64,000 nucleotides of DNA from Eonycteris spelaea (Eukaryota > Chordata > Mammalia > Chiroptera > Pteropodidae), in contig PUFA01000034.1 of NCBI GenBank assembly GCA_003508835.1, forward strand, positions 1-64,000, read 5' to 3'. A program made the position numbers and the translations under genes. Position 1 is the stretch's first letter, and each line of letters opens with the position of its first letter. The notes under the pieces are model-generated. The model saw only the letters and a program-made list of their open reading frames with translations. It was not told where the DNA came from and did no database searches. Shown in pieces: positions 54,015 through 64,000 of the stretch.

Positions 54015-56289
54015 CTTGCTCACACGTAATATACTTCAAATCTAGTTCACACACGGGCCAATAGACTCCCAGTCCGCATGTGACAAACCGCTGGCTCGAG
54101 CCATGAGGTTTTCAAGGAACCGCGGACACGGACTTGCCAGAGCCCAGGCCGCCCCGAGGCCGCAGGTGCCGTCGGCCGAGCCCGCGAGAGTGCCCTGCCC
54201 GCACGCACGTCCGTCAGCTGGGTCCGAATGCGCGAAGTCTCTGCTTCCTCCAGGGGCGCCGGTCTCACTCGCTCATTCACGCCTGACCTGAGCGGGGTCT
54301 GGCTCCTCCGGTGTCCCAGGCGGCACCCAGGTGAGCAGGACGGTCTCCCGCTCAGCGACTCCGCTGCTCCCTCCCCACTCCTTTTAGGCGAAAAAGAGCA
54401 GAAGCCGGAGAACGCGCCAGGGACGCAAGCCCGCGGCATGCTCTCAAACGCCGGGTGCTCGCTGCTCGGCATGGCTCCTGACCTCTGCGGTCCGCCTTCT
54501 GCCGCACCTGAGACCACGGAGGGGCAACAGAGCATCGACAGGGCGGGGCGCCCCGGGGAAGCATGGGATGCACAGTTTGATGACGGTCCCTCCAGGGGTC
54601 CACCGGCTCCCGGAAGCTTCCAGGGGCGGTAAAGCAAGTTGCCTTGGGGTCTTTCCACAAAGTGAGTGACTTGACCTTTGGGAGTGCCATCTGCGTATTA
54701 CTTATGCACACCCTGGCTAAGACCGAGCCTTATGTGAATTGAGTCATCCTAGGTGGGGCCGAAAAATATTGCTTTTTTATCTTACCCACTGTTACCAAGT
54801 TTGGGAAATATGTGAATTCCTCAAATGTTATGCACACAACCACAGGGTGGGGTTTTAGAGAGCAATCTCAGAGGGCTGTCAAAACAGAAAGGAACTTCAC
54901 TTTTGAAAAACAGGAGCCAACCACCTCTAGTGAATTCCGTACCTAGTAAACATGGAACGGATTCTTTGTTAGGAGGACCAAGAAGATTGCAATGCAGCTG
55001 CCTACATCCCAATCTGGTTAAATCTGCCAGGCCTGCGGATGGCGGAGCTGAACTTCGCTTGCTGGCCCTCCCCCGAGCCCCTCCTGTGGGCAGCGGCCTG
55101 CGGTGGGGTCCTCAGTGCTGTCAGAGCCTGCCCGTCACACAAGCAGGCAAGTTTGGAAAAGAAGGCGGACAGGCAAGGGGGAGGGGAGCCAGGGTGGACG
55201 GTCAGGTGCTCCACGCTCAGCCGTGTGGTCGGGGCCGACAGGACATGCCGGGGTGGACGCCTGTACGCAGCCCCGTTCTGGAATCAGGCTCGGGGAGTCT
55301 GAGCCTCCTGGCCAGAGCGAGACCCGGATCTGGATGTGGCTGATTCGTAAGCTTGTTGCCATCTCAGAGCCAGAATGTGCCAGAGAGAAAGTAGCAAGTG
55401 GCCGAAGCCATCTTTAGGGGCCGGGCAGTCCTTGCTGTGAGCTTGGTGGCACTTCCCAGAGAAATCCGGAGTGGAAACCTGACTCAGTGGCTCCCGGCCC
55501 CACAGATCTGCCTTGGCAGGACCCAGTGCGGACGGGCCCAGCAGCAGTGTGTAGAGAAACGCGACCCAAGGAGCAGTGACCCGCACGTCAGGCCCCGCCC
55601 GGACCCCACTCTCGTCCAGCCGTCTCCTCCGCCTCGGCCAGTCTGGTCGCGTAAGACGCTTCCACAGAGAAACGCAGAGACGCACACAGTCTGGGGAGCA
55701 TTCGAACCTGTGGGCGTTTTCGAGACCCACGAACCTGAAGCAGGCACGGCACGCGAGTGACCGATCATTCGTTAGAGCGAAGCTGGGCTTCGCGGCCGGA
55801 GACGCGGCAGGCCACCCCGCCTCGCAGCACGAGGTCTCGCAGGGCGACGCGGCCTCTGGTCGGCCTCCCTGAAAACAGCACCCGGTTTCAGATACTTTGG
55901 GTTGAAGGTGATCGTGAAAAACCACACTCGGCTATCACAAAGAAAGGAAGGGGAAAATGTACCTCGACGTAAAAATTGGGGTGCCTTGGTCAATTTTAAG
56001 CCCGCCTCTTCATCTGTGCTTCCCAAAGGCCCGATTTTCTGTTTTCTGATAACATCCCGGCCTGCAATCTTGTGTGGATGACTGCTGACTTTGGCAAATT
56101 CTGTAAAATAAATCTATATTGTATTGGGTATATCTGCTCTTGGCCAAGGACACAAAGACTTATGCTCAAATCCACAACTCTGAAAAGAGAAGAAAAACAT
56201 CACATTTTCTGGGCGGCTGTCACAGTGCCCACGGGTCCCTCATGCCGTCTGCCCAGACCGGTTCCTTTTTCTGGGACAGTCCAGGTCAG
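54015..56289. other. Unique DNA, mixed composition
   Basis: The stretch 54100-54400 is CpG-rich, 54640-55020 AT-richer, and 55030-55900 GC-rich with a 213-codon minus frame (55284-55925) that has no domain. No repeat family is recognised. Confidence 0.4.
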
Positions 56290-56460
56290 TGACCCCAAAC
56301 AGGCTCCCCGTCCCCCCTACACTCCGTGCGGCTTCCTTCATGCATGAAACAGGAGTGACAAACACACCTCCCTCCGAAGTCCAGGGGGGGATTAAATGAG
56401 ACGGAGTCTGTGATAGGCTCAGCCCAGCACTGGACGCCTGGACAGGTGTTCCTCTCACTC
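56290..56460 (-). mobile_element. MIR SINE, minus strand
   Basis: GAAACAGGAGTGACAAACACACCTCCCTCC followed by GGGATTAAATGAGACGGAGTCTG and CAGCCCAGCACTGG matches the complement of MIR ('aaaatgggaataataatacctacctc', 'ggattaaatgagataatg', 'gcacagtgcctgg'). Confidence 0.7.
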
Positions 56461-57059
56461 ACTGCCAGGGGCTCAGACCGCAGACCGCGGTGGGGCTCTG
56501 CCGGGGTCCTGGTTGCCGTCCAGTCCACCCACTCAGGGGCTGCTTGGGGCTGTCACCGCTGGAGCTGCCGTCTGTCCGCTTCTGTACACCAAGGACACAG
56601 GGCCTTTTTGCTTTTTTCTTCAAATAGCGTGGGCTTCCTACACCTTTATAAGTCCAAGCACATGGAGATGTTTCTCTTTCGCACAGAGAAAAGAACATTC
56701 ATATGTGATTTAGTAACTTAGTGTTCAGGTCTCTGAGCAGGTCTTTGATACAGCGGGAAGGCCCCGTCCCAGGGCCCCGCGTGCGCAGGGTGAGCGCCTG
56801 CTGGCTCCGGGGCCGGTTTACTCAGTTTAAGTCGATCGTCCCCCTGCTTCCGCTGTCTGGCATCGCTGCGTTCCCTCGAACAACAGGACGGGGCGCGCAG
56901 AGCCTGGGGCTCCGGGTGAGGGGCGCTGACTCCACCCAGTCACTCGCTCACATGTTCCACAGCGAGGCACAGAGCCGGGCGCGGTGCTGGGCGCCGGGGG
57001 AGCAGGCAGCGTGGCTCCAGGTTCAGGGCGCCCACGTCTAGATGGGGGGTGGGGGGACG
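56461..57059. other. Unique DNA
   Basis: No repeat or exon is recognised. Confidence 0.4.
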
Positions 57060-57265
57060 GGAGGCAGGTGGGGCAGAACGCTGGGGAAGTGACCCAGTGC
57101 TTCGTTTGCCAGGCACCACGCTGCAGAGTTTACAAACTGTCTCTGATTTAACCCTCGAAACGAGCCCGTGACGAAGACACCGCCAGACCCTCCTATTACA
57201 GTTTTCCAAGAGTCGCAAAGAAATAAATGGAGCGTAAAACCGAGATCCGCCAGCACCCAGGGCGC
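57060..57265 (+). mobile_element. MIR SINE, plus strand
   Basis: TTTGCCAGGCACCACGCTGCAGAGTTTACAAACTGTCTCTGATTTAACCCTCG is followed by CTATTACAGTTTTCCAAGAG and CGAGATCCGCCAGCACCC. This is the MIR order 'gtgccaggcactgtgctaagcgctttacat...ctcatttaatcctca...ccattttacag'. AATAAATGG near 57219 lies inside the old copy. Confidence 0.8.
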
Positions 57266-57689
57266 AAGTGTTTGACAATTCGTTTGTCTCACTCACGAGC
57301 CCTGAGTTGCCACCTGCACCCCTTTCTCGACTGCTACTTAAGATCCCCCGCCACACCGCGGTAGTAAAAACAACGTACACGTGCAAAGCATTATTAAACC
57401 CTCAATTTTCTACACAAGGAAGTAGGCAGCTAAGCAAGATTTTGATGCATTTTAACAACCCTGGAACTTAATTTCAAGATGAGATATGGTTACATGTTAA
57501 ACAATTCTTCAACTGATTTTCAGATTCTTTCCTGCTGCTAAGCTTAGCCACGTGAGCTTGAGCTTCGTGGGAGCTGCAAGCGGCTGGTCCAGCCCAGCTC
57601 CCACCACTGCAAGGCCCCCTCACTACAGCCCAGCGTGCTTGTTCTGGAACTTTCTCCGGGGCCTTCTGGTTGTACTGGAGTCGCCACGC
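57266..57689. other. AT-richer unique DNA
   Basis: Nothing is recognised. Confidence 0.4.
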
Positions 57690-58700
57690 GGGGCCCCAGC
57701 TCCACGAGCATCAGACCGCGCCGTTCACTGCGGGTCCCTCTGTGGGGCATGGCGCGTCCCTGCGCCAGCTGCGAGGCACAGGGCCCGCGTGCTCCCGCCT
57801 GTGCCCCGGCTACTCCGGCCGCCCCCGGAGGCCCGCGGCGCCCGCCTGCCTCCCGCTCGCCGCCAGGCCCTCCGCGGATCGGCTCCGGCCCATGACCTCG
57901 GGCTCTGGCCAGATGGGCCCCCGCGCTTCTCAGTGGTCTCCTGAGGCTGCCGGGATTTTCCGTGTCCGGTTGGACGTGTTTCAGGATGGCGGGAAATGCC
58001 TGGGAATCCCCCGGCCAGGGGCGGAGAAACCGCGTCCTCCCCACTTCCCAATGGGCGGGAGACCTGGCGGGCAGGTGAGCGCCTCTGGGGCGGGCTCCCC
58101 GCCCCTCGCCACGCGCGCGCTGGAGTCATGTCCCCTGCGCCCCGCGCCAGCCCGTGCGAGGCACGATCACCCTCAGGGGCTCTGCCCCGACGCTGGTCCC
58201 GAGACACTGGCCCCGGGGGCGTCCAGGACAGGCCTGCGGCACCCCAACTTCGCTCTCCTGCTTGCCTTGGGGGTGCTCAGACACAGAAGGAGACAGAACA
58301 TCAAAGCTCAACTACTGGGCTCTTTGGCACCCATGGGCACGTCAGCCCGCGTTCGACCGGACAGGTGATGGATTCAACCTGGCGAGGTTTGCAGGACGAG
58401 GCGGCGGGGGGCCCCTCGTTGGAGCAACATCTAACTTTTCTTGATAAATCAGCGCCTACACCGAGCCACGCGGGCCGGACCCCATGTGGCGTCCCCTGGT
58501 TGCCGGGCCTGGAAACCCCGCCGAGCCTGACCCGAGCCCTGCAGGCCAAACCGGCTCCGCGGGCCAGGAGCGCATGCGCAGGAAGAAGGGGCTCCGCGGA
58601 CACAGGCGCGACCAGCTCCAGGGTTTCTCTGCCCCGGGACCCCCCAGCCTCGGCCGCGCCCAGGCGCACGCGAAGCGGCTGTCTCAAACCTGCAGCCCCC
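57690..58700. promoter_or_regulatory. CpG-dense segment with the longest chance frame
   Basis: CpG is dense by eye. The plus frame 57996-59006 (336 codons) is the longest of the window. It is rich in Pro, Gly, Arg and Ser, overlaps the plus frame 57670-58368 and minus frames, and shows no domain. A CCCTT-type repeat lies near 58785-58803. A CpG island is possible but no exon or start can be tied to it. Confidence 0.3.
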
Positions 58701-60049
58701 GGGCCCCGCCTCTCTCAAGGTGCACGGCTGGGACGAGGGCGGGGCCCCCGGAGCAAGGCTGTCGGGGTGCAGGGGGGCGGGCATCCCTTCCCTTCCCTTC
58801 CCCACAGGGCGAGCGCCAGCCAGGACCCCGGTCCAGCAGCCAACAAGCCCGCAGGAGCACTGACGGCAACCTGTGAGCCCCGGCTTTCAGCTTGGGTCAT
58901 AAAGGAGGGTGGTGACAGGCGGGTCGGCAATGGGACTCAAACCGGACGACAAATGTGCAGTGTCCACAGTCAGCTGAGCGGAGACTCCAAAGTGACAGGC
59001 TGGTGAAGTCATTTTCCGGGCAGGAGACCAGTGACCACACCTCATTATTCACTGGCCACTTGCAGCCCGACCCTGTGAATTCCTTGTGCCTGAGTCACGT
59101 ACTCTCCTTAGGCTGCGGGGTGTGTTTGTTTCCCCTGCCTGCGTGCGTGGCTCTCTGAAGAGCTGGGCGCCTGCCTTAGCACCGTGGCCTGTGGTCACCA
59201 TCCAGCAGGACATTAACCCCGAATGCTGAAGAGAGACTCAGGATCCCAGGGTTCTGTGTGGGCAGCATTAGGACCAGTGTGGACATTTACCCATGCCAGT
59301 GGCAAGTATTAGATTTCACTAAAAAGAATATATATATAGAATGCAAAGTAGTGGGCGTGATGGGCGGGAACCGAGAATGGCCCTCCAAGAGCAGGGGACT
59401 TTGTCAAGGTCGGGGACAGGGCTCACCGACTCAGAGCCCAGCCAGGAACACGGAGCCCAAACCGGTCCTCAAGGAGAGAGAAAGTGGTCTGGGGGCCTGG
59501 GTAAAAGGGCTGACGGTGATGGAAGGCCACCGAGGACAATGAGGTTGCCCAGGGGTCAGCACCGGGGAGCAGCCGCCTCCGCAGCCTGTGGGACTCGGGG
59601 GGAGGTGGGTCCCTGAGCCCAGAGGCCAAGCCCGCCTGGCAGGAGGGGCTCCATGGCCAGCAGGTGGGAAGGGGACGCAGCCACTGCCGGGGACACGGAC
59701 CAACGCAGAGAGGCAGGAAAGACCAGCCTGGCTTCCCCCTGCTGCCCACTCTCCGCTGGCCGCCCGCTGGCCCAGGGAGCCCAGAAGCCAGAGACCAGGG
59801 GTCGGGAAGTGCAGTTCGCCGTGGTCACCCTTCCGGGCAGGCCGCTGGGGTGAACGCCGCCAACACTTGGGTGAAGGATGAGGTGGGTGGACGGAGACAA
59901 GGCAGGGGTGAAGCGCTGGGCAGCTGCCTTGCCTTCAGCAGCGAAGCGGGTCCAGCGCGCTGACAGCCACGACCGCGTCAGTCGGGACCTCCAGGAGAAG
60001 AACCTGAGCAGGGGGGCTTACGATAAAGAATGCCATGCGATCAGCATAA
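58701..60049. other. GC-rich unique DNA
   Basis: A short TATATATA patch lies at 59330-59338. Nothing else is recognised. Confidence 0.4.
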
Positions 60050-60190
60050 AAGTCTATTACAGGAGTGATTTTATATTTTATAACGATATAAATGTACACA
60101 AAATTTATGAAGAATATATGATTTATGTATACATATAAAATTATATTTAAAGTTATAAATATAAAAAGTTATAATCTAATAAGGAGTAAC
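60050..60190. repeat. AT-rich low-complexity tract
   Basis: About 140 bases consist almost wholly of A and T with irregular ATATAAATT-type units. Such DNA melts easily. Confidence 0.75.
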
Positions 60191-61539
60191 TGGCACTCCG
60201 TCCCAAAAACCTCACTCTGATGGCACCAGAGAAACTAGAGATAAACAAATATAAACACATATGTGTATGTGCATAAGCATACTTTTTTCGCCTCTGTCAC
60301 TCATCTTTTGCTTTCCAGCTTCCAAAATTGTAATGAATTAGGAGGTCTGCAGAGGGGGAAACCAATAGCAAACAAACCCCTGCATGCCATGCACCCCAGA
60401 AAGCCTTACACGTCTGAGCCACCAGGTACCGCTGCGAGGTGGGACGTGGCCCAGTGATGACATGTGACAGATCAGTCCACATCAGTTCCCAAGAGCCAAT
60501 TGTGACATTTTCAGGATGTTTGTGAGTCAGTTATTGGATACAGCCATTATCAAACTTAAGTACATAAAGTTAGAATAGAACACATTCTATCAGAAACAGA
60601 GGTGACGCCTTCTCCAGACTGCCCCCCGCCCTCCACTGCACCTGCCGTGCTCCGTGCCTCCGGCAGCTCCCGGGAGGAAATGCTACGTGAGCGTGTGCCA
60701 CCGTGGTGTCCCCTCTGCATGCAGTGACGACGTGCGGCCATCGTGGACATATATCAACAGACACCAGAAGTCAGGGTTTGGTTTTTTTTCTTTTTCATCC
60801 GAGAAGCCGGTCGTCACACATTTACTGAGACCACTGGACACACTGTGACCTTAGACCTCGCGTCCCACCCTTCCCTCTCACACAGAAGACTGTCACCTGT
60901 GGGGAAACTGAATCGGAGGGCCACCGGGCGGGGACTCCGTCTCCCACCACCTCCAGCAGTGCCGCGGGCTTCCCACGCTGCAGACGATGGAAAACCCCGG
61001 ATGCGGTGGGCGGAGAGGCCGCAGTCAAACACGGACTGGGATGGTGAGGCCCGGGCGGCCCAGCTTTGCCGACGTGTCTCCTCTGCCTGCTCTGCGACCT
61101 GCAGAAACCCGCCAGGCCACCGTCGCCTGCAGCAGGTGCCCCGAGACACACGGGGAGAGGCCGGGCCGCGGAGAACCGCCCGGCTGTACAGTCTGCGGCG
61201 CGATGCCCCGCTGACCCCTTGTCCACCCGAATGCTTTGTCCCCAAGCCGCATTTTCTGTCCTGGGGATGGGGTGGGCACATGACCCCTTACGACCTTGGA
61301 TTCAGACCTAGAGTTGTGCTCCCATCGCACGGTGACCGATGGCGTCGGCCGTCACCAGCTTCTGGACACCTCTCGGACGCCTCGCTTTTCCTTAACGCCT
61401 TTGCTTATGAGAGCAACGGCACCCCAGTGTGGTCCCGAGGCCCCCCTCCCACACGCGTCCCCGGGGCCTGTCCCTGGAGCCCGACGCCGCCTCTGAGGGG
61501 TCACTTCTGCCACTCTCCCCGGGGCAGCTCCAGATAACG
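60191..61539. other. Unique DNA, mixed composition
   Basis: The stretch 60740-61540 is GC-rich with a 264-codon plus frame (60743-61537) lacking domains and overlapped by minus frames. No repeat is recognised. Confidence 0.4.
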
Positions 61540-61722
61540 CCACCTGGGTGCTAGTCACCATCCCTGACACTTTCTCTAAGTCTCTGTCCATCTCCCGGTG
61601 CAGACAGGGGACGTACCAAAGAGAAGAACGAAGGCCTGGCCCCCTGACGCCTCAGAGACAAGCACGGTGCCCGGCACACGGCGGGCGCTCAGGCGCGTGT
61701 GCGATCGTGATGGAGTGAACGG
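61540..61722 (-). mobile_element. MIR SINE, minus strand
   Basis: GGTGCTAGTCACC, TCTAAGTCTCTGTCCATCTCCCGGTGCAGACAGGGGACGTACC and GCACGGTGCCCGGCACACGGCGGGCGCTCAGGC match the complementary MIR order, ending at 'gcacagtgcctggcacatagtaagcgctca'. The copy is strongly GC-shifted. Confidence 0.75.
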
Positions 61723-62079
61723 TGCGCGGGGAGGGCAGAGAGAACACCGCAGGGAGGATGCGGGCGGGTGACCGGGGGCTTTGCGTGTGCACTCAGGCTC
61801 CGCACGAAGTCCAAGTTCACGTTACAGGGCCGCATACAGCACTCTCTGCGGGAACACCGGCCTGGGGGCGCGGTGGGGGCGCGGGTGGGGGACTCGGGTG
61901 GGGATGCGGGGGGCGGGGGGGGGGGTGGCGCCCCGCAGCGCCTCACTCCTGTGGGTCACAGCTCTCCACAAGCAGAGAAGAGACCGGCCCCCGGCGCGTC
62001 CTGTGAAAGGCTGGGAGGAGGCGAGCGGCCACCACCACCACGTTCCCGGCCGCCGCGGGACATGTTGCCGTGCCAACAT
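61723..62079. other. GC-rich spacer with G-run cluster
   Basis: The stretch 61860-61930 has many G runs of 3-10 bases and can form a G-quadruplex. Nothing else is recognised. Confidence 0.45.
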
Positions 62080-62305
62080 ACATTCTGAGTCACCCAAGCA
62101 GATTTAATGCCATCGCCGCAGTGACTCCGCCTTTTCTTCTAAGAAGCGCTGAAAGGGAAGATTCCGACCTACCTAGGAAATAATTTTTAATCAGTTTAGT
62201 TCTGGAAATAACCATGGAAATTCAGATTTTTCCATTCTGCTGCTTCTGGGCATTATATGGTGACAAATGGCTGGCGAAGCCATTGCTTTTTCCCCCCCCC
62301 CCCAC
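62080..62305. promoter_or_regulatory. AT-rich island, candidate conserved non-coding element
   Basis: The stretch 62085-62290 contains CAGATTTAATGCCATC, GGAAATAATTTTTAATCAG and TGGAAATAACCATGGAAATTCAG between GC-rich flanks. A C run follows at 62292-62303. Function is inferred from texture only. Confidence 0.2.
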
Positions 62306-63309
62306 TCCCCCAGCTCTGTCAGGGGACAGGACATGACTGGCAGCCGTTCTGAGCCCACACGGAAAGGCCCGAGGGCATCAGCATATGAAAGGCCAACAAA
62401 AGAGAAGCTTTGAAAATAAGAAAACCACCCAAATTTCCCATCACACTCCCCACACCGTCCAGACAGCCTCCTCCATCATGAGCCCCCCTCACCCCGCCCC
62501 GTCCTGGGAAGCATGACCCTGGTGCACGGGGACAGAGGTCGAGACACCGCACAGCAACACGCAGGTGACTCGCACCCATCCGTCGTGGGCCTCGGACCTT
62601 GCCCGCGGAGCCGGGGCGCGGGGGCAGTGTTGGGAGTCACCCCAAGAAGCTCGGGAAAACTTTGAGGGAGGAGCGCGTGGCCCTCCGCTCGCTAAGCCGT
62701 CACCGACCCCTTCGCCTGTTCCCTCGGCAGTGTGTGGTGGCTTGAGCTCCCCCGGCCTCTGCGGCCACCCTTCACGGAGGCGGGAGGTCCTTGTCACGGT
62801 GAGCGGAACGAGGTTCCCAGCGTCATCAAGCTCCTGAGAAGTGGGGCTGAGTCTGTCACCCCCATCTTCGGACGGGGTCCTGCCAGGAACCAAGCCCTTC
62901 CTGGGGCTTTTTAAACTAAAAATCATAAATACGAAATTGCAAGTTAAAGCCTCCCGAGGTTTTAAGCCGGGACTAACGTTTAGTCTGGTCCGCATGCACG
63001 TGTCTTCCACGTAAACTGCTGGTGAACCGGGCTTTTCTGGCTGGCGCGTTCGGGCCTGACGAGGAGGCCCGTGTGGTCCCACCCGCACGCCGGTGGCACG
63101 TCCTGCCCTTGCCTGTCGGCTCCAGATTCTCTGCAGAGCTTAGGGGCACACGTGGGAAGCTGAGCGTTCTAGGGACCCCTGAGGATGTGCCCCAGCCCTG
63201 GGATTGTCAAAAGGCCCCCGCTCAGGGCAGAGCGTAGGAAGAAAACGAATGCCATCCAGAATTTTTGCGTCTAAAGGGCTGGTTTTAGCCCGGACCAGGG
63301 TCTTCCCAA
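62306..63309. other. GC-rich unique DNA
   Basis: The 199-codon minus frame 62489-63088 has no domain. An AT pocket lies near 62908-62945. Nothing else is recognised. Confidence 0.4.
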
Positions 63310-63475
63310 CTTCAACTCTGTTGTCATTTGGGGCCAAGTGATTCTTTGTCAAGCGGCCATCCTGTGCACTGTGGATGCCAGCAGCAACCCCACCCTGAGC
63401 GGAGACAGTCACAAACGTCTCCAGGCATTGCCAGGCGTCCCCTCGGGGACATAATCACCCCCCCAGCTACTGCCC
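63310..63475 (-). mobile_element. MER20-like hAT element, minus strand
   Basis: GTCATTTGGGGCCAAGTGATTCTTTGTC, CCATCCTGTGCACTGTGGATGCCAGCAGC, AACGTCTCCAGGCATTGCCAGGCGTCCCCTCGGGGAC and AATCACCCCCCCAGC match the complement of MER20 in order. It is the second copy in the window. Confidence 0.75.
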
Positions 63476-64000
63476 ACAGGCAGATAATCTCGCAGCGTAA
63501 TTCTCTGGAATGTGTTGCTTCTTGCAAAGGAAGATGCAGACTCAGCACAGAGACTGCGGTGGGCCAGCGCAGTGTCCCCCAGGCACGGAAGGCACCTCGA
63601 CGAAGCAGGTCCTGCTCTCACCAGACGCCGTGAAGGGGGAGCGAGGTCCCCGCGACTGTCACAGCGATGGCTCTCGGGCGCACGCTGAGCCGCCCCACTC
63701 TGACAGACACCCCGATTCTGGAAGACGACCTAGACTCTGCCCCCAAGCGCTAGGGCTAGGACCGTCCCAGACGCGACCACCAAAACCGTGTCCCAAAACA
63801 CGAGTTCGTTACCTCAGGCAGTGACGAGTCCACGGTGTGCCCGTGAGCCAGAGCAGAGAGCCGGTGTGAGGCGAGGCCATGGTGCCTTCTGGACGTCAGG
63901 CCTTCGTCAGCCACTAGAAGCGGAAACAAACCCCACAGAGGCAAACAGCCTGCAGCGTGATCCCCTGCCACGCCTCATACAAACCAGCGCTCTGTGTCAA
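63476..64000. other. Mixed unique DNA to the window end
   Basis: No repeat or exon is recognised. Confidence 0.4.

Noticed and set aside
57996..59006. 336-codon plus-strand frame, the longest in the window
   Set aside because: Pro/Gly/Arg/Ser-rich, no domain, overlapped by long frames on both strands, within CpG-rich stop-poor DNA.

Overview
The window reads as nuclear DNA of a placental mammal. The evidence is its set of old interspersed repeats: MIR SINEs, degenerate L1 LINEs, solo MaLR/MLT1-type LTRs, MER5A and MER20 and other hAT-type DNA elements, plus long simple-sequence arrays. I see no bacterial, viral or organellar gene order. I also see no Alu, rodent B1/B2, ruminant Bov, carnivore tRNA-SINE or equine ERE copy, so the order cannot be fixed; a non-primate, non-rodent placental is the best guess. 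The sequence is GC-rich, unusually rich in CpG and carries many minisatellites, as expected of a subtelomeric or high-recombination region. No protein-coding gene could be recognised. Most long open frames are by-products of CpG-rich, stop-poor sequence or of tandem repeats.

Layout. 1-9.6 kb: GC-rich unique sequence with a palindromic MER-type element (2.37-2.59 kb), a long pyrimidine tract (3.19-3.40 kb), an antisense L1 fragment (4.29-4.83 kb), a 12-copy 37-bp minisatellite (5.95-6.39 kb), a MIR, and an AT-rich island (7.56-8.62 kb) that may hold conserved regulatory DNA. 9.6-20.5 kb: CpG-rich DNA with an MLT1 LTR, a MER20, a GAAA microsatellite and CpG clusters at 11.5-12.8 and 17.2-18.6 kb. 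20.6-23.8 kb: a truncated L1, split by a GGAA/AG array and a CA array, followed by two abutting hAT elements. 23.8-33.5 kb: AT-rich patches, two TG-rich arrays (the second a 58-bp higher-order repeat full of CACGTG E-boxes), two LTRs and another L1 remnant.

33.5-64 kb: CpG clusters, MIRs, a nested LTR-in-LTR insertion (42.87-43.55 kb), three same-strand LTR pieces (48.4-50.5 kb), a consensus RFX X-box (46.76 kb), one weak candidate coding exon on the minus strand (53.9 kb) and a second MER20 (63.3 kb).

The parts do not form a gene system. Three signals are most informative. Repeat copies in several places look pushed towards G+C, which suggests GC-biased gene conversion. LTR strand polarity switches between 32.8 and 36.6 kb. 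Several short AT-rich islands inside GC-rich DNA carry homeodomain or POU-like motifs and are candidate regulatory elements. Repeat family names rest on my memory of consensus sequences; no database search was possible.
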